Origin: JBEKUY01 sp049514555
GTDB lineage: Bacteria; Acidobacteriota; Terriglobia; Acidiferrales; UBA7541
Assembly: GCA_049514555.1 (NCBI GenBank)
Contig: JBEKUY010000015.1
Coordinates: forward strand, 1 to 60,217
Direction of reading: 5' to 3'
DNA: 60,217 nucleotides
The notes below the pieces were generated by a model. It was not told where the DNA came from. It did not search any database and saw nothing but the letters and a program-made list of their open reading frames with translations. Both the position numbers and the translations under genes were made by a program. Within the stretch, counting starts at the first letter, position 1. Every line of letters begins with the position of its first letter. This document shows, piece by piece, positions 17,214 through 25,933 of this stretch.

Positions 17214-18173
17214 TTAGACCCAGGGTCGAGAATCGTTGCGCAGTCTTGCCATGTCCTTGGTCGGCGCACTCCCGAAGAAGCGGCTGTATTCTCTACTGAA
17301 CTGCGAAGCGCTTAAATAGCCCACGCGCTGACCTGCAGTACCCGCATCCATCATCGCGGACAACATGAGACGCCTCGCCTCTTGAAGACGCAGCACCTTT
17401 TGATAGTGCACCGGGCTCATCGAAGTGACGGACTTAAAGTGCTCGTGGAACGAGGAGACACTCATGTGCACCAGCCCGGCCAGCTCTTCGACCTTCATGG
17501 GTTGGGAGAAATTGGCGCGTAGCCAAGAAATCGCCTTCGCAACTCGGTGCAGGCTGGACTCGGCAAAGCCCATTTGAGCTATGCGAACACCAATAGGGCT
17601 GCGTAGTAACCGGATCAAAATCTCATCCACTACAAGTGGAGCGAGTAGTTCCGCATCACCGGGCTGCGCTAGACACTCCATCAATCTCGTTGCGGCGTTG
17701 ACGGTGCTCAAGTCGACCGGGGTGACGTAAACGGCGCTCCGCTCTTGAACGGGAGGCACACCGCGGGGATACACCTTCAAAACGAGTTCGGCAACCTTGT
17801 GCGGGTCGAGCTCCAGCCTTAGAGCGAGGTAAGGCTCGGAATAGCTGGCCTGCGTGATTTGGGCAGCAACGGGTAGAGCAACGGAGAACACAATCATACG
17901 CGACGCATCGTACTCGTAGACCTCCTGCCCCACGATGACGGTCTTCGTTCCTTGCGCGACGATGCACAAAGAGGGCAACCGGATGGCATGCACACATTCC
18001 GTATTGGTTCGCGAAGAGCGACTGGCCTGCAAACCAGGGATGCGCAGCTCAAAACTTCCGTCGTGCGGAGCATAGGCCGCAATCAAACGCGCCAACTTAG
18101 CCATGTCTGGCTCGTTCAGTCGCGCAAGCCTGTCTGCCGGCGGCGGAGTTGCATTTTTGCCGCTGATCCTCAC
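17214..18173 (-). CDS. AraC-family transcriptional regulator
   Basis: A 319-residue regulator. Residues about 40-210 form the AraC N-terminal ligand domain (LPSLCIVAQGTKTVIVGQEVYEYD), and about 220-310 the double helix-turn-helix, with VEELAGLVHMSVSSFHEHFK and the second recognition helix SASQFSREYSRFFG. The start is uncertain. A GTG at 18173 overlaps the stop of the upstream gene in a GTGA arrangement with GAAGG just before it, which suggests translational coupling; the ATG at 18104 is the alternative. It ends the AKR-CMD-AraC unit and probably controls it. Confidence 0.88.
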   Translation of the reverse strand: MRISGKNATPPPADRLARLNEPDMAKLARLIAAYAPHDGSFELRIPGLQASRSSRTNTECVHAIRLPSLCIVAQGTKTVIVGQEVYEYDASRMIVFSVALPVAAQITQASYSEPYLALRLELDPHKVAELVLKVYPRGVPPVQERSAVYVTPVDLSTVNAATRLMECLAQPGDAELLAPLVVDEILIRLLRSPIGVRIAQMGFAESSLHRVAKAISWLRANFSQPMKVEELAGLVHMSVSSFHEHFKSVTSMSPVHYQKVLRLQEARRLMLSAMMDAGTAGQRVGYLSASQFSREYSRFFGSAPTKDMARLRNDSRPWV

Positions 18174-18490
18174 GCCTTCGAGAATACCTCTTTTGCAATC
18201 ATGATCGCCCTCATTGCGTTGGGCCAACCCGAATAAAACGCCAGATGCGTGATCACCTCGATCAACTCCTCCTTCGTGAGCCCATTTTCCAAAGCCTTAG
18301 CGAGGTGAAATCGCAACTGATCCGGACGATTCATAGCAATCAGCGCCGCCACCGTTGCGAGACTACGGTCGCGCTTTGATAGCTCTCGCCGCTCCCAGAC
18401 ATCACCAAAGAGTACGCGGTCAGTCAAATCAACCAGCTTGGGCGCGAAGTCACCAATCATCTTCTCGGCTGCTGAAGGCTCTTTACTCAT
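18170..18490 (-). CDS. Carboxymuconolactone decarboxylase-family protein
   Basis: A 106-residue single-domain CMD/AhpD-like protein. It has RELSKRDRSLATVAALIAMN and the helix ENGLTKEELIEVITHLAFYSGWP typical of the family. The CxxC pair of AhpD-type peroxidase partners is absent, so a peroxidase role is unlikely. The ATG at 18490 fits the AGAGGG ribosome site better than the one two codons upstream. It sits 37 bases after the aldo/keto reductase gene and overlaps the AraC gene, so all three appear co-transcribed. Confidence 0.9.
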   Translation of the reverse strand: MSKEPSAAEKMIGDFAPKLVDLTDRVLFGDVWERRELSKRDRSLATVAALIAMNRPDQLRFHLAKALENGLTKEELIEVITHLAFYSGWPNAMRAIMIAKEVFSKA

Positions 18491-18527
18491 GCTCATTCCC
18501 TCTTGCGCTCAGTGAACTTGTTGCCGC

Positions 18528-19520
18528 TCAGCGACCCGTCATTTTCTCCAGGGCTTCGGGGTATCGCGCCCCTTCCACCTTGATCTTTGACGAGGCGCTT
18601 TCGACCTCACGCAGATCGTCGGACGTAAGTTCGATAGAGGCTGCTCCGATGTTCTCCTCCAGGCGCGTCGGCTTCGTGGTGCCGGGGATGGGAACAATCC
18701 ATGGCTTCTGGGCAAGCAGCCATGCAAGCGCTATCTGCGCAGGTGTCGCCTTCTTCCGTTCTGCGATCTTGCGAAGCAGATCAACCAACACCTGATTCGC
18801 TTTCCGAGCCTCCGGCGTAAAGCGAGGAACGATGTTGCGGAAGTCGGAACTGTCGAACGTGGTGTTCTCGTCGATCTTCCCCGTCAGGAAGCCCTTCCCC
18901 AAGGGGCTGTAGGGAACGAAGCCGATTCCGAGTTCCTCGAGAGTGGGCAGCACTTCTGCCTCGGGCCCTCTCGTCCACAGCGAGTATTCACTCTGGACCG
19001 CAGTAACCGGCTGGACCGCGTGTGCGCGACGAATCGTCTTAGCTGCTGCTTCAGAAAGGCCAAAGTGCTTCACCTTACCTTCCCGGATCAGGTCCTTCAC
19101 CGCTCCCGCCACGTCTTCTATCGGTACCTCGAGGTCAACACGGTGCTGATAGAGCAGATCGATGGCATCGACCCTGAGTCGCTTGAGACAAGCTTCAGCG
19201 ACCTCCTTGATGTGCTCTGGCCGACTGTCCAGCCCGGCCTGTTTGCCGGTGTTCGGATCAAGTTTGAACCCGAACTTGGTGGCGATCACCACTCTTCCAC
19301 GGAACGGAGAGAGAGCTTCGCCCACCAGTTCTTCGTTTGTGAACGGACCGTAGACTTCGGCCGTATCGAAGAATGTGATGCCGCGCTCGACGGCTGACCT
19401 TATGAGAGAGATCATCTCCTTCTTGTCTGCAGGCGGACCATAGCCAAAGCTCATTCCCATGCAGCCTAATCCGAGAGCCGAAACTTCCAGCTTGCTTTTT
19501 CCAAGTTTGCGCTTCTGCAT
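18528..19520 (-). CDS. Aldo/keto reductase
   Basis: A 330-residue NADPH-dependent TIM-barrel oxidoreductase. It has GLGCMGMSFGYGP near the N terminus, FFDTAEVYG with catalytic Asp and Tyr, VVIATKFGF with the Lys, and LYQHRVD, where the usual His is in QHR. The C-terminal cofactor region reads WIVPIPGTTKPTRLEEN. The family reduces aldehydes and ketones; the natural substrate is unknown. The ATG at 19520 follows GAGGAG at 6 bases. First gene of the AKR-CMD-AraC unit, an arrangement I have seen often for stress or xenobiotic response. Confidence 0.93.
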   Translation of the reverse strand: MQKRKLGKSKLEVSALGLGCMGMSFGYGPPADKKEMISLIRSAVERGITFFDTAEVYGPFTNEELVGEALSPFRGRVVIATKFGFKLDPNTGKQAGLDSRPEHIKEVAEACLKRLRVDAIDLLYQHRVDLEVPIEDVAGAVKDLIREGKVKHFGLSEAAAKTIRRAHAVQPVTAVQSEYSLWTRGPEAEVLPTLEELGIGFVPYSPLGKGFLTGKIDENTTFDSSDFRNIVPRFTPEARKANQVLVDLLRKIAERKKATPAQIALAWLLAQKPWIVPIPGTTKPTRLEENIGAASIELTSDDLREVESASSKIKVEGARYPEALEKMTGR

Positions 19521-19904
19521 TCTTTCTCCTCGAGAATTGTTGAACGCTGAAGGTCGAATCGCTTCGTGCCGTTTCTCAGCGATAGTTACAAATGCTTGGA
19601 TCAACAATGAAGAGTGTAGTCTGCTTACGCTTCGGGCGCTTGCCTATTCCGCCAGAGTATTTGCCCGATCCTCCGAGACTGCTGCGCGACTGGATGCAAA
19701 CCAATGACTGACAAACTGACTCCCGGTAAGTCGGGTAACCGGACATGTGGCCCTTACAGTCCACAAACGGGGTTTTGTCCCCCAACCGGACTTCGGGGCC
19801 ATTTCGGAAACTTCTACGAGTCGGCATTTGACCCGGCCCAATCCTTCCCTTTTCAGGTATTGAGCCAATCGAATTCCGTCGGGTGTCGAAGTCTATGGAC
19901 CGAG
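19521..19904. other. Intergenic region with a mobile-element remnant
   Basis: Contains the degenerate copy of the left-end flank at 19729-19773. Upstream of the aldo/keto reductase there must be a promoter, but I cannot pick one with confidence. No credible gene is visible. Confidence 0.5.
19729..19773 (+). repeat. Degenerate copy of the mobile-element flank
   Basis: Aligned with 122-167, most positions match, including the block CGGACATGTGGCCC and the block CCACAAACGG. It lacks the 119-bp repeat that follows at the left end. It is preceded by CCGGTAAGTCGGGTAACCGG, an imperfect palindrome. I read it as a scar of a related element. Confidence 0.6.
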
Positions 19905-20228
19905 TTAGAAGGGGGACTTTGGCTTTCGTTGTTTGAGAATGACCTGGTCGAGCTGGCTCTTGAGGTGCGTCAGGTGGTCGGCGTGTTCTTTTCTGATGGC
20001 CACTGGAACGGCCGCCAGAAGCCGTATCCCCACTTGGGGATTTCGTTCCCACATTTCAAAGGACAAAACCTCCGTCAAGAACCTACCCTTGGTTTGATCC
20101 ATCAGATTGGCCCATTTCTTCAAGTCGGAGTCCCGCAAGGTGTCTATGTCCCTTGCTGATAGTTGTTGTGCCAAGTTCCGCAGCCTTTCCTCTTCGTTAC
20201 GAAATAAATCACGGATGAATGTGAACAT
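19905..20228 (-). CDS. Small charged protein of unknown function
   Basis: A 107-residue, mostly helical, charged protein with no signal peptide or membrane helix (MFTFIRDLFRNEEERLRNLA..., ending in KQRKPKSPF). AAGGAG lies 7 bases before the ATG, which supports translation. It lies next to the element remnant at 19.73 kb and is AT-richer than the genes to its right, so it may be part of an acquired patch. No family recognised. Confidence 0.55.
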   Translation of the reverse strand: MFTFIRDLFRNEEERLRNLAQQLSARDIDTLRDSDLKKWANLMDQTKGRFLTEVLSFEMWERNPQVGIRLLAAVPVAIRKEHADHLTHLKSQLDQVILKQRKPKSPF

Positions 20229-20525
20229 TCGATCTCCTTCACGTGGTTCGTTGAGCCCGACGTTCGATGAACCGGCTGGCGTGGCTTGATCGCGCCAGTC
20301 CAGACCTGTCCCCCATTCTTGGTCCAGTCACAATGTAACACTCGATGTCGCCAAACGGCCATCGGGGAAGTTGACAAGCCAGCGGACCGGCACCACTCGG
20401 ACGTGCTACGCCCGAACCGGAAAGCGACCCACTGCCCGCTCGCACAAAAAGTGACGAGCCGGGCGGATTCCTCGGATAGAATCTCGTGCGGCGGCAGCCT
20501 AGGGAAGCCCGGACGGGAGGAAAGG

Positions 20526-21797
20526 TTGAGCGTCGCAGCGCGTCTGCGGGAGATTCGTGAAGGTTTCGAGACGCCCTTCTGGGTCGCGAACGTCAGCGAG
20601 CTCTTCGAGCGGCTTTCTTACTACGCCGCGTTCGCTTCGCTCGCGAACTACTTGCACGAAACGTTGGCGTTTCCGACCGAGCGTGCCGCCGACCTCGCCG
20701 GGTTGTTCGGCGGGCTGGTGTGGTTCCTGGCGGCGTTTGGCGGTGCTCTCGCCGACCGGCTGGGCTTCCGCCGCTCGCTTTCGCTGGCCTACCTGATCCT
20801 GAGCGGGGCCTACTTCACGCTCGGGTCGCTCGGCGCACCGTGGCTCGCGCCGGTGCGCGGAGCGGTGCCGCTCGTGGGTCTGGTCACGTTCGTCCTGATG
20901 CTGCCCGCGCTCGGCATTGCCTTGGTGAAACCTTGCGTTGTGGGCACCACGGCGCGCGCTTCCCGCGAAAACGTCCGCTCTATCGGCTATTCCATCTACT
21001 ACACGCTGGTGAACATCGGCGGCGCAACCGGGCCCCTGCTTGCTTCAGTTGTCCATAAGCATCTCCGCGTCGAAAACGTGTTTCGTCTCGCCGCCCTCAA
21101 CGTCTTCGTGATGTTTTTCGCCGTGCTTCTTTTCTTCCGTGAACCGCGCCGCTCGGGCGAGGTGCAGACGCCCAGCCTGTGGCACACTCTCCGGCATTTC
21201 TCGCAAGTCCTGACGAACCCGAAGTTCATGCTTTTCCTGCTCATCTTCTCCGGCTACTGGATTGTGTTCTGGCAGCAATTCATCACCCTGCCGCTGTACA
21301 TTCACGCTTACATCAACCCGAACGCGAACACCGAATGGGTTCTGGCCGTGGACCCGCTCACGGTCATCTCGCTGCAGATTGTAGTGGCTTACCTGACAAA
21401 GAAGATTCCTTCGTTCCGAGCGATTACGCTCGGGACGCTGATCAGCGCGCTGGCGTGGCTCATTGTGGCCGGCCGGCCTACGGTCGGGGGCGCTGTGAGC
21501 GCCCTGATCGTGGTGGCGCTCGGCGAAATGCTGCAGTCTCCGCGCTATTACGAATACATATCGCGCCTCGCCCCTCCCGGCCAACAGGGCACGTACATGG
21601 GCTTTGCATTTCTTCCCATCGGCATTGGCTCGCTTCTGGCAGGACGGATCGGCGGCCGCCTCCTGCATCATTACGGCGAAGTGCTGCACCAGCCGCAACG
21701 TTTTTGGTGGGCCATCACCGGCATCGGCGCGCTGACCGCGCTGCTCCTGTGGATCTACGACCGCGCGGTCAAACCGGGCGCGCCGCGTGAGCCGTGA
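20526..21797 (+). CDS. MFS transporter of the POT/oligopeptide type
   Basis: A 423-residue inner-membrane transporter with about 12 helices. The N terminus has FWVANVSELFERLSYYAAF, close to the ExxERFxYY signature of proton-dependent oligopeptide transporters, except that the ExxER pattern reads ELFERLSYY. Substrate may be peptides or another small solute. I place the start at a TTG (20526) preceded by GGGAGG at 5 bases, because the longer reading adds 80 hydrophilic residues without transporter character. TAGAAT at 20477-20482 is a candidate -10. Confidence 0.82.
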   Translation: MSVAARLREIREGFETPFWVANVSELFERLSYYAAFASLANYLHETLAFPTERAADLAGLFGGLVWFLAAFGGALADRLGFRRSLSLAYLILSGAYFTLGSLGAPWLAPVRGAVPLVGLVTFVLMLPALGIALVKPCVVGTTARASRENVRSIGYSIYYTLVNIGGATGPLLASVVHKHLRVENVFRLAALNVFVMFFAVLLFFREPRRSGEVQTPSLWHTLRHFSQVLTNPKFMLFLLIFSGYWIVFWQQFITLPLYIHAYINPNANTEWVLAVDPLTVISLQIVVAYLTKKIPSFRAITLGTLISALAWLIVAGRPTVGGAVSALIVVALGEMLQSPRYYEYISRLAPPGQQGTYMGFAFLPIGIGSLLAGRIGGRLLHHYGEVLHQPQRFWWAITGIGALTALLLWIYDRAVKPGAPREP

Positions 21798-21942
21798 TCT
21801 GCAAATTGCAATTCATCCGCGCCAGAATCGTAGTCCTTCGAAAAACGCAATCACGCGCGCCAAACTCACCGGCCTGGAAATTTCTTGTGGGACGCGACAG
21901 AATAGAATGTGCGTGCGTATTGGCCACGGAGTGAGGCAAGAG

Positions 21943-22323
21943 ATGAAAATCATGGGAAGCTATTTTGTCGGCATTCTGGTGTTGCTGGGGCTCGCGGCGG
22001 CCTTAGCGGCTCAACAAGCGCCCGCAAAGAATCAATCGGGAGAAAAACCGGGGCCGGCCCCGGCTGCGGAAGTGAAGCGCGGAAAGGCCCTTTTTGACAT
22101 GCACTGCTCGGTGTGTCACTACCCCGCCAGCACGGCGAAGAAGATCGGCCCCGGCCTGAAGGGCATCACCAAGCGTGGCATCTCCGAAATTGCCGGAAAG
22201 CCATCGGACGATGCGTCCCTGCGAGGCTGGATTGAGAAGGGCGGCAAAAACATGCCGGGATTCAAGGCCGTGTTGTCGAATCAACAAGTCAGCGATTTGA
22301 TTTCCTACTTGAAGACGCTGTAA
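21943..22323 (+). CDS. Secreted small cytochrome c
   Basis: A 126-residue periplasmic cytochrome. Signal peptide at about residues 4-22, a short P/A/K linker, then the haem site CSVCH (about 54-58), IGPGLKGI, and a distal methionine in GGKNMPGFKAVLS, followed by the closing helix VSDLISYLKTL. This is the standard class I cytochrome c layout. The ATG at 21943 is preceded by a GA-rich stretch; a TAGAAT at 21903-21908 with TTTCTT 16 bases upstream is a reasonable promoter. Its redox partner is not in the window. Confidence 0.92.
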   Translation: MKIMGSYFVGILVLLGLAAALAAQQAPAKNQSGEKPGPAPAAEVKRGKALFDMHCSVCHYPASTAKKIGPGLKGITKRGISEIAGKPSDDASLRGWIEKGGKNMPGFKAVLSNQQVSDLISYLKTL

Positions 22324-22330
22324 TCCTCAG

Positions 22331-22382
22331 CCGAAAAAAGAGTCTCCAGGCGCCGAAAGAAGCCGCTTCCGCGCCTGGAGAC
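22331..22382 (-). terminator. Intrinsic terminator of the HU gene
   Basis: On the minus strand GTCTCCAGGCGC (22382 to 22371) pairs perfectly with GCGCCTGGAGAC (22353 to 22342), followed by TCTTTTTTCGG. It lies about 100 bases past the HU stop. It could also stop transcripts from the convergent cytochrome gene, but the T tract faces the minus strand. Confidence 0.85.
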
Positions 22383-22485
22383 AAGTTCATCTCGTTTGGC
22401 GACGCAACCACGATGAGCGCCCGATTGCGGGGCTCTCACCATCAACGTTCCCGCCGCGTGCTTGCCCAGTCGCCCGGGACGAGCG

Positions 22486-22776
22486 CTACTTCAGGACCGC
22501 GTCTTTAAAGGCCTTCGCGGGCCGCAGCCGCACGACGGTCTTGGCCTTGATCTGAATCTGTTCGCCGGTCTGCGGATTCCGGCCCAAGCGCGCCTTGCGG
22601 TGCGCCTTCACCGCGCGGCCGAGATTCGGAATCACGAATTTGCCCGCGCCGCCCTTCAACTCCTTCACCGCGAGCTTGAACAGCTCTTCGAAGAAAGCCG
22701 CCGCGGTTTTCTTCGGGGTGCCGAGTTTGTCGGCGAGGTGTGCCACAACTTTGGTCTTGCTCAACGGTTTTGCCAT
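22486..22776 (-). CDS. HU-family DNA-binding protein
   Basis: A 96-residue histone-like protein that bends DNA and compacts the nucleoid. It matches HU/IHF throughout: KTKVVAHLADKLGTPKKTAAAFFEEL for the helical dimer core, then the beta arm with KFVIPNLGRAVKAHRKARLGRNPQTGEQIQIKA, where RNPQTGE carries the intercalating proline, and the C-terminal helix PAKAFKDAVLK. Single-gene unit with its own promoter and terminator. I leave the symbol blank because HU-alpha, HU-beta and IHF cannot be separated here. Confidence 0.95.
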   Translation of the reverse strand: MAKPLSKTKVVAHLADKLGTPKKTAAAFFEELFKLAVKELKGGAGKFVIPNLGRAVKAHRKARLGRNPQTGEQIQIKAKTVVRLRPAKAFKDAVLK

Positions 22777-22859
22777 TGCAGTTGTTCCGCCTCCTCAGCG
22801 TGTGGTTGAAAATGTCGCGCGGTCTTCGACGCCAGCGATCCTGAACGCGCGTCGCGCAC

Positions 22860-22888
22860 ACTATAGCCAACGCGCTTTCACAAGGCAA
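22860..22888 (-). promoter_or_regulatory. Sigma-70-type promoter of the HU gene
   Basis: Minus strand: TTGCCT (22888-22883), 17-base spacer, TATAGT (22865-22860). Transcription would start near 22853, giving a leader of about 77 bases. Confidence 0.7.
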
Positions 22889-23021
22889 GGGGAAAACCGC
22901 TAAAAAGCCAGAAAACATGCGGCTTCTGGAAGATTTGGGTTCCGCGCGGGGATTCCCCTGGTGAGGAGGCCGCCCTTTGCTGTGGTATGCTCGAAACGTA
23001 CTTCTCATGGGGGGAAGACTC

Positions 23022-23741
23022 ATGGGCAATGTGCCGAATTGGAAGAGTCTCGAAGTGCGCCTCGCCAAGCCTTTGAGCCTCGCCCGGCGCCCGGTGGCCG
23101 TGGCGTTTCTGGACCGGGAGCCTTCGGGCGTCGAGAAATTCACCGGAACCGAGCCGGCCGGCTGCAGCTTCTGGCGCTTGGCGGCGGAGGGCCGCGTGTT
23201 TTACACGGTGCCGGGGGACCATTTCAATTGCGCCGTGGGAAGCTACACCCACAATATCCCGCTGGCGCCCGAGCGGCAGCATGAAACCGAGCAGACGCTC
23301 AAGATGATGTTCGAACTCGGCTACGTCCGCCCGGAAGAAGTGCCGCAGATTCCGCGGCTTGAGAAGACTCCCGCCGCCGTGGCCTACGCGCCGCTCGGAG
23401 ATACTCCTGTAGCCCCTGACGTGGTGCTGTTCGCGGCCAATCCAGCCACTGCGATGCTGCTCCACGAAGCCGCCTTGCGCGCGGGCAAGAGCAGCGGCGT
23501 TCCGGCCCTGGGGCGGCCGACCTGCATGGCCCTCCCCGCCGCAATGAAGCATGGCGCGATGCTCAGCCTCGGCTGCATGGGCAACCGGCTCTACACCCGC
23601 CTTGGTGAAGATGAAATGTACTTCGTCGCTCGCGGCACGGATCTGGAGGCCATCGCCGAAGCACTGGAAGCCATCGTCCGGGCAAATGTGGCCCTCGCGG
23701 ACTACGCCCGCAGCCGCCAGGCGCAACTGTCCACCCTGTAG
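23022..23741 (+). CDS. DUF169-family protein
   Basis: A 239-residue protein of the DUF169 group, whose function is not established. Visible features are the N-terminal RRPVAVAFLD, a conserved Cys in GCSFWRLA, and DHFNCAVGSYTHNIPL, later GRPTCMALPAAMKHGAMLSLGCMGNRLYTRL with two more Cys. The conserved cysteines suggest metal or cluster binding, but this is inference. No signal peptide. The ATG at 23022 has GGGGGGAAG at a proper distance. Not obviously part of an operon. Confidence 0.85.
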   Translation: MGNVPNWKSLEVRLAKPLSLARRPVAVAFLDREPSGVEKFTGTEPAGCSFWRLAAEGRVFYTVPGDHFNCAVGSYTHNIPLAPERQHETEQTLKMMFELGYVRPEEVPQIPRLEKTPAAVAYAPLGDTPVAPDVVLFAANPATAMLLHEAALRAGKSSGVPALGRPTCMALPAAMKHGAMLSLGCMGNRLYTRLGEDEMYFVARGTDLEAIAEALEAIVRANVALADYARSRQAQLSTL

Positions 23742-23781
23742 GCTGGCGAGCGCCAAGCGGCACGGCCTCACGGCAATAAAC

Positions 23782-25146
23782 TTAAAGCGCCGCCAAATCC
23801 TCGTAGAAGTAGGCGACGGCCTTGATCCCGCCGAAGTAATTTTCGAGCGCGATGTGCTCGTCCGGTGCGTGGGCGTTTTCGTCGGGCAGGCCGAAGCCGA
23901 GCAGTACGCAGGGGATCTTGAACGTGTCGTGCATCTGCGTGACGAACGGAATCGATCCGCCTTCGCGGATGAACACGGCTTTCTTTCCGAAGCCTTTTTC
24001 CAGCGCGCCGATGGCCGTCTTGAAGATCGGATGATTGTAAGACGCCGCCCAGGGCTTGCCGGTGCTCAGCACCTCGAACTTGCACGTGACGCTCTTCGGC
24101 AGCAGCTTGCGGACGTGCCTTTCGACGAGCCGCGCGATTTTCCCCGTGTCCTGCTTCGGCACCAGCCGCGTCGAAAACTTCGCATACGCCTTCGCTGGAA
24201 TCACGGTCTTCGCGCCTTCGCCGATGTACCCTCCCCAGATGCCGTTCAGCTCGAGCGTCGGCCGGCACCACAGCTGCTCCGCGATCGAAAACCCCGCCTC
24301 GCCGCAAAGATCCGGCGCGCCGACCGTTTTCCTGAACTCCTTGTCCTTCCACGGCAGCGCGCGCAGCGCCTTGCGTTCGGCGCTCGACAGCTTGAATACG
24401 TCGTCGTAGAAGCCGGGCACGGTCACGCGGAATTTCTTGTCGTGCAGCTTGGCGAAGAGCTCGCAGAGAATCGTGAGTGGATTCGGCACCGCTCCGCCAA
24501 ACACTCCCGAATGCAGGTCCTGCGCCGGGCCGGCGATTTCGATCTGGTAATAATTGAGCCCGCGCAGCGCGTAGGTGATGGACGGCACGCCGCGCGCGAG
24601 CATCGACGTGTCCGAAACCACCAGCGCGTCCGCCTGCAAACGCTTCTTGTTCTCCTGGACGAATTTCCAGAGGCTGACGCTGCCCACTTCCTCCTCACCC
24701 TCGATGACCACTTTGACGTTGACCGGCAGACGGCCATTCACTTGCCGCAACGATTCGAGCGCCTTCAGGTGGATGTGCACCTGGCCCTTGTCATCGGCAG
24801 TGCCGCGGCCGTAGAGATTGCCGTCGCGAATCGCCGGCTCGAACGCGGGCGACGTCCAGAGGTCCAGAGGCTCGGCCGGTTGCACGTCGTAGTGCCCGTA
24901 AAAAAGGATGGTGGGCTTGCCGGGTGCTTCGAGCGATTCGCCATAGACGAGCGGATGCATCTCCGTGGGAACGATCTCGACCTTGTCGATGCCGGCGCCG
25001 CGCAGCTGCTCGGCCACCCAGCGAGCGGCGCGCTCGATGTCGCGCTTGTTTTCCGTCGTGGCGCTGACGCTGGGAATCCGCAAAAACTCAAACAACTCGT
25101 TCAAGTGAGCATCGCGTTTGTCGTCGATATAACCGGAGAGGTCCAT
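23782..25146 (-). CDS. M20-family metallopeptidase (dipeptidase type)
   Basis: A 454-residue zinc peptidase. Metal and catalytic residues are visible: FYGHYDVQP (His and catalytic Asp), GRGTADDKGQ (bridging Asp), VIEGEEEVGS (catalytic Glu and metal Glu), VVSDTSM (metal Asp), and a late His in DEHIALENY. The lid domain carries DLHSGVFGG. These enzymes cleave dipeptides or acylated amino acids in the cytoplasm. The start at 25146 (MDLSGYIDD) follows GGAGGAG. Unlinked; a TAGAAT at 25240-25245 on the minus strand may be its -10. Confidence 0.94.
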   Translation of the reverse strand: MDLSGYIDDKRDAHLNELFEFLRIPSVSATTENKRDIERAARWVAEQLRGAGIDKVEIVPTEMHPLVYGESLEAPGKPTILFYGHYDVQPAEPLDLWTSPAFEPAIRDGNLYGRGTADDKGQVHIHLKALESLRQVNGRLPVNVKVVIEGEEEVGSVSLWKFVQENKKRLQADALVVSDTSMLARGVPSITYALRGLNYYQIEIAGPAQDLHSGVFGGAVPNPLTILCELFAKLHDKKFRVTVPGFYDDVFKLSSAERKALRALPWKDKEFRKTVGAPDLCGEAGFSIAEQLWCRPTLELNGIWGGYIGEGAKTVIPAKAYAKFSTRLVPKQDTGKIARLVERHVRKLLPKSVTCKFEVLSTGKPWAASYNHPIFKTAIGALEKGFGKKAVFIREGGSIPFVTQMHDTFKIPCVLLGFGLPDENAHAPDEHIALENYFGGIKAVAYFYEDLAAL

Positions 25147-25331
25147 TGCTCCTCCATGGGGAGAAAACGTCACGCCGGGCGCAGTTCCTTGCGCGGAGTC
25201 GTGCCGGGCGGTGGCAGCGCACCCGGCCCCAGGTCTTGGATTCTACGATTCCCCTTGCGCTGCGGCAAGCGCACCGAAGCACCTGTCCGAAAGCGCGGTT
25301 GCGCCGAGGACACACGGCGCAAGGGCCGCAA

Positions 25332-25359
25332 TTGACGCGGCCCCGCGCGGGCTTAACAT
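25332..25359 (+). promoter_or_regulatory. Promoter of the first PilZ gene, probably leaderless
   Basis: TTGACG (25332-25337), 16-base spacer, TAACAT (25354-25359). The ATG of the gene is at 25366, where transcription should begin, and no ribosome site is present. The block GCAATTGACGCGG is shared with the region before the second PilZ gene. Confidence 0.6.
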
Positions 25360-25365
25360 GGCGGC

Positions 25366-25713
25366 ATGGATACGACGGCCAACAAGACGCGCCGGCGCAG
25401 CGAGCGCGTTTTCCTCCGCGTCCCGCTGCAAGCCGCCGGCAAGGCCAAAGACGGGCGCAAGTTCCACGAAACCTGCGAGACCGTGGTCGTAAATTCCCAC
25501 GGCGCTCTCGTTTATTTGCAGCATGATGTGGAGGCTGGCGCGATCCTGGTGCTCACCAACCGCGCCATTCAGGAAGATCAGGAATGCCGCGTCGTCTATT
25601 TGGGCGATGCGAGTGACCACGGCCAGCGCGTCGGCGTCGAGTTCCTCACCCCAGCGCCGCACTTCTGGGGCCTCGACTTCGAGCCCCGCCTCGACTCCGG
25701 CCCTGCCCTCTGA
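25366..25713 (+). CDS. PilZ-domain protein, copy 1
   Basis: A 115-residue single PilZ-like domain. The N-terminal arginine motif is present as RRRSERVFLR. The second c-di-GMP motif (D/N-x-S-x-x-G) is altered: VVNSHGAL has Val in place of the acidic or amide residue. C-di-GMP binding is therefore uncertain. The C-terminal half shows CRVVYLGD and QRVGVEFLTPAP. It is a close paralogue of 26662-27024, sharing TCETVV and VGVEFLTPAP blocks and part of the upstream region. No Shine-Dalgarno sequence precedes the ATG. Confidence 0.85.
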   Translation: MDTTANKTRRRSERVFLRVPLQAAGKAKDGRKFHETCETVVVNSHGALVYLQHDVEAGAILVLTNRAIQEDQECRVVYLGDASDHGQRVGVEFLTPAPHFWGLDFEPRLDSGPAL

Positions 25714-25933
25714 AATTCGCCCTCACCCCGGTGCCCGACCCTGCGCCCAACCGATCCAAACAATCGTAGCTTCCCAGAACCGGACTTCTGGCCCCCAATA
25801 CGACCAATGAGGATTCTCTAGATGAGGTCTGATGCTGGTTATGCGTGCTCGCCTTCTTGACCGCAGTTCCTGGCAAGCGTAGCCTAGCGCGCGGTGCCTC
25901 TGTTTCCGCCCTCGCAACCGAAGGAGGATGCCC

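Noticed and set aside
25730..25800. Possible third copy of the element flank (AACCGGACTTCTGGCCCC)
   Set aside because: Only a short block resembles 19783-19800; the diagnostic GGACATGTGGCCC and CCACAAACGG blocks are absent.
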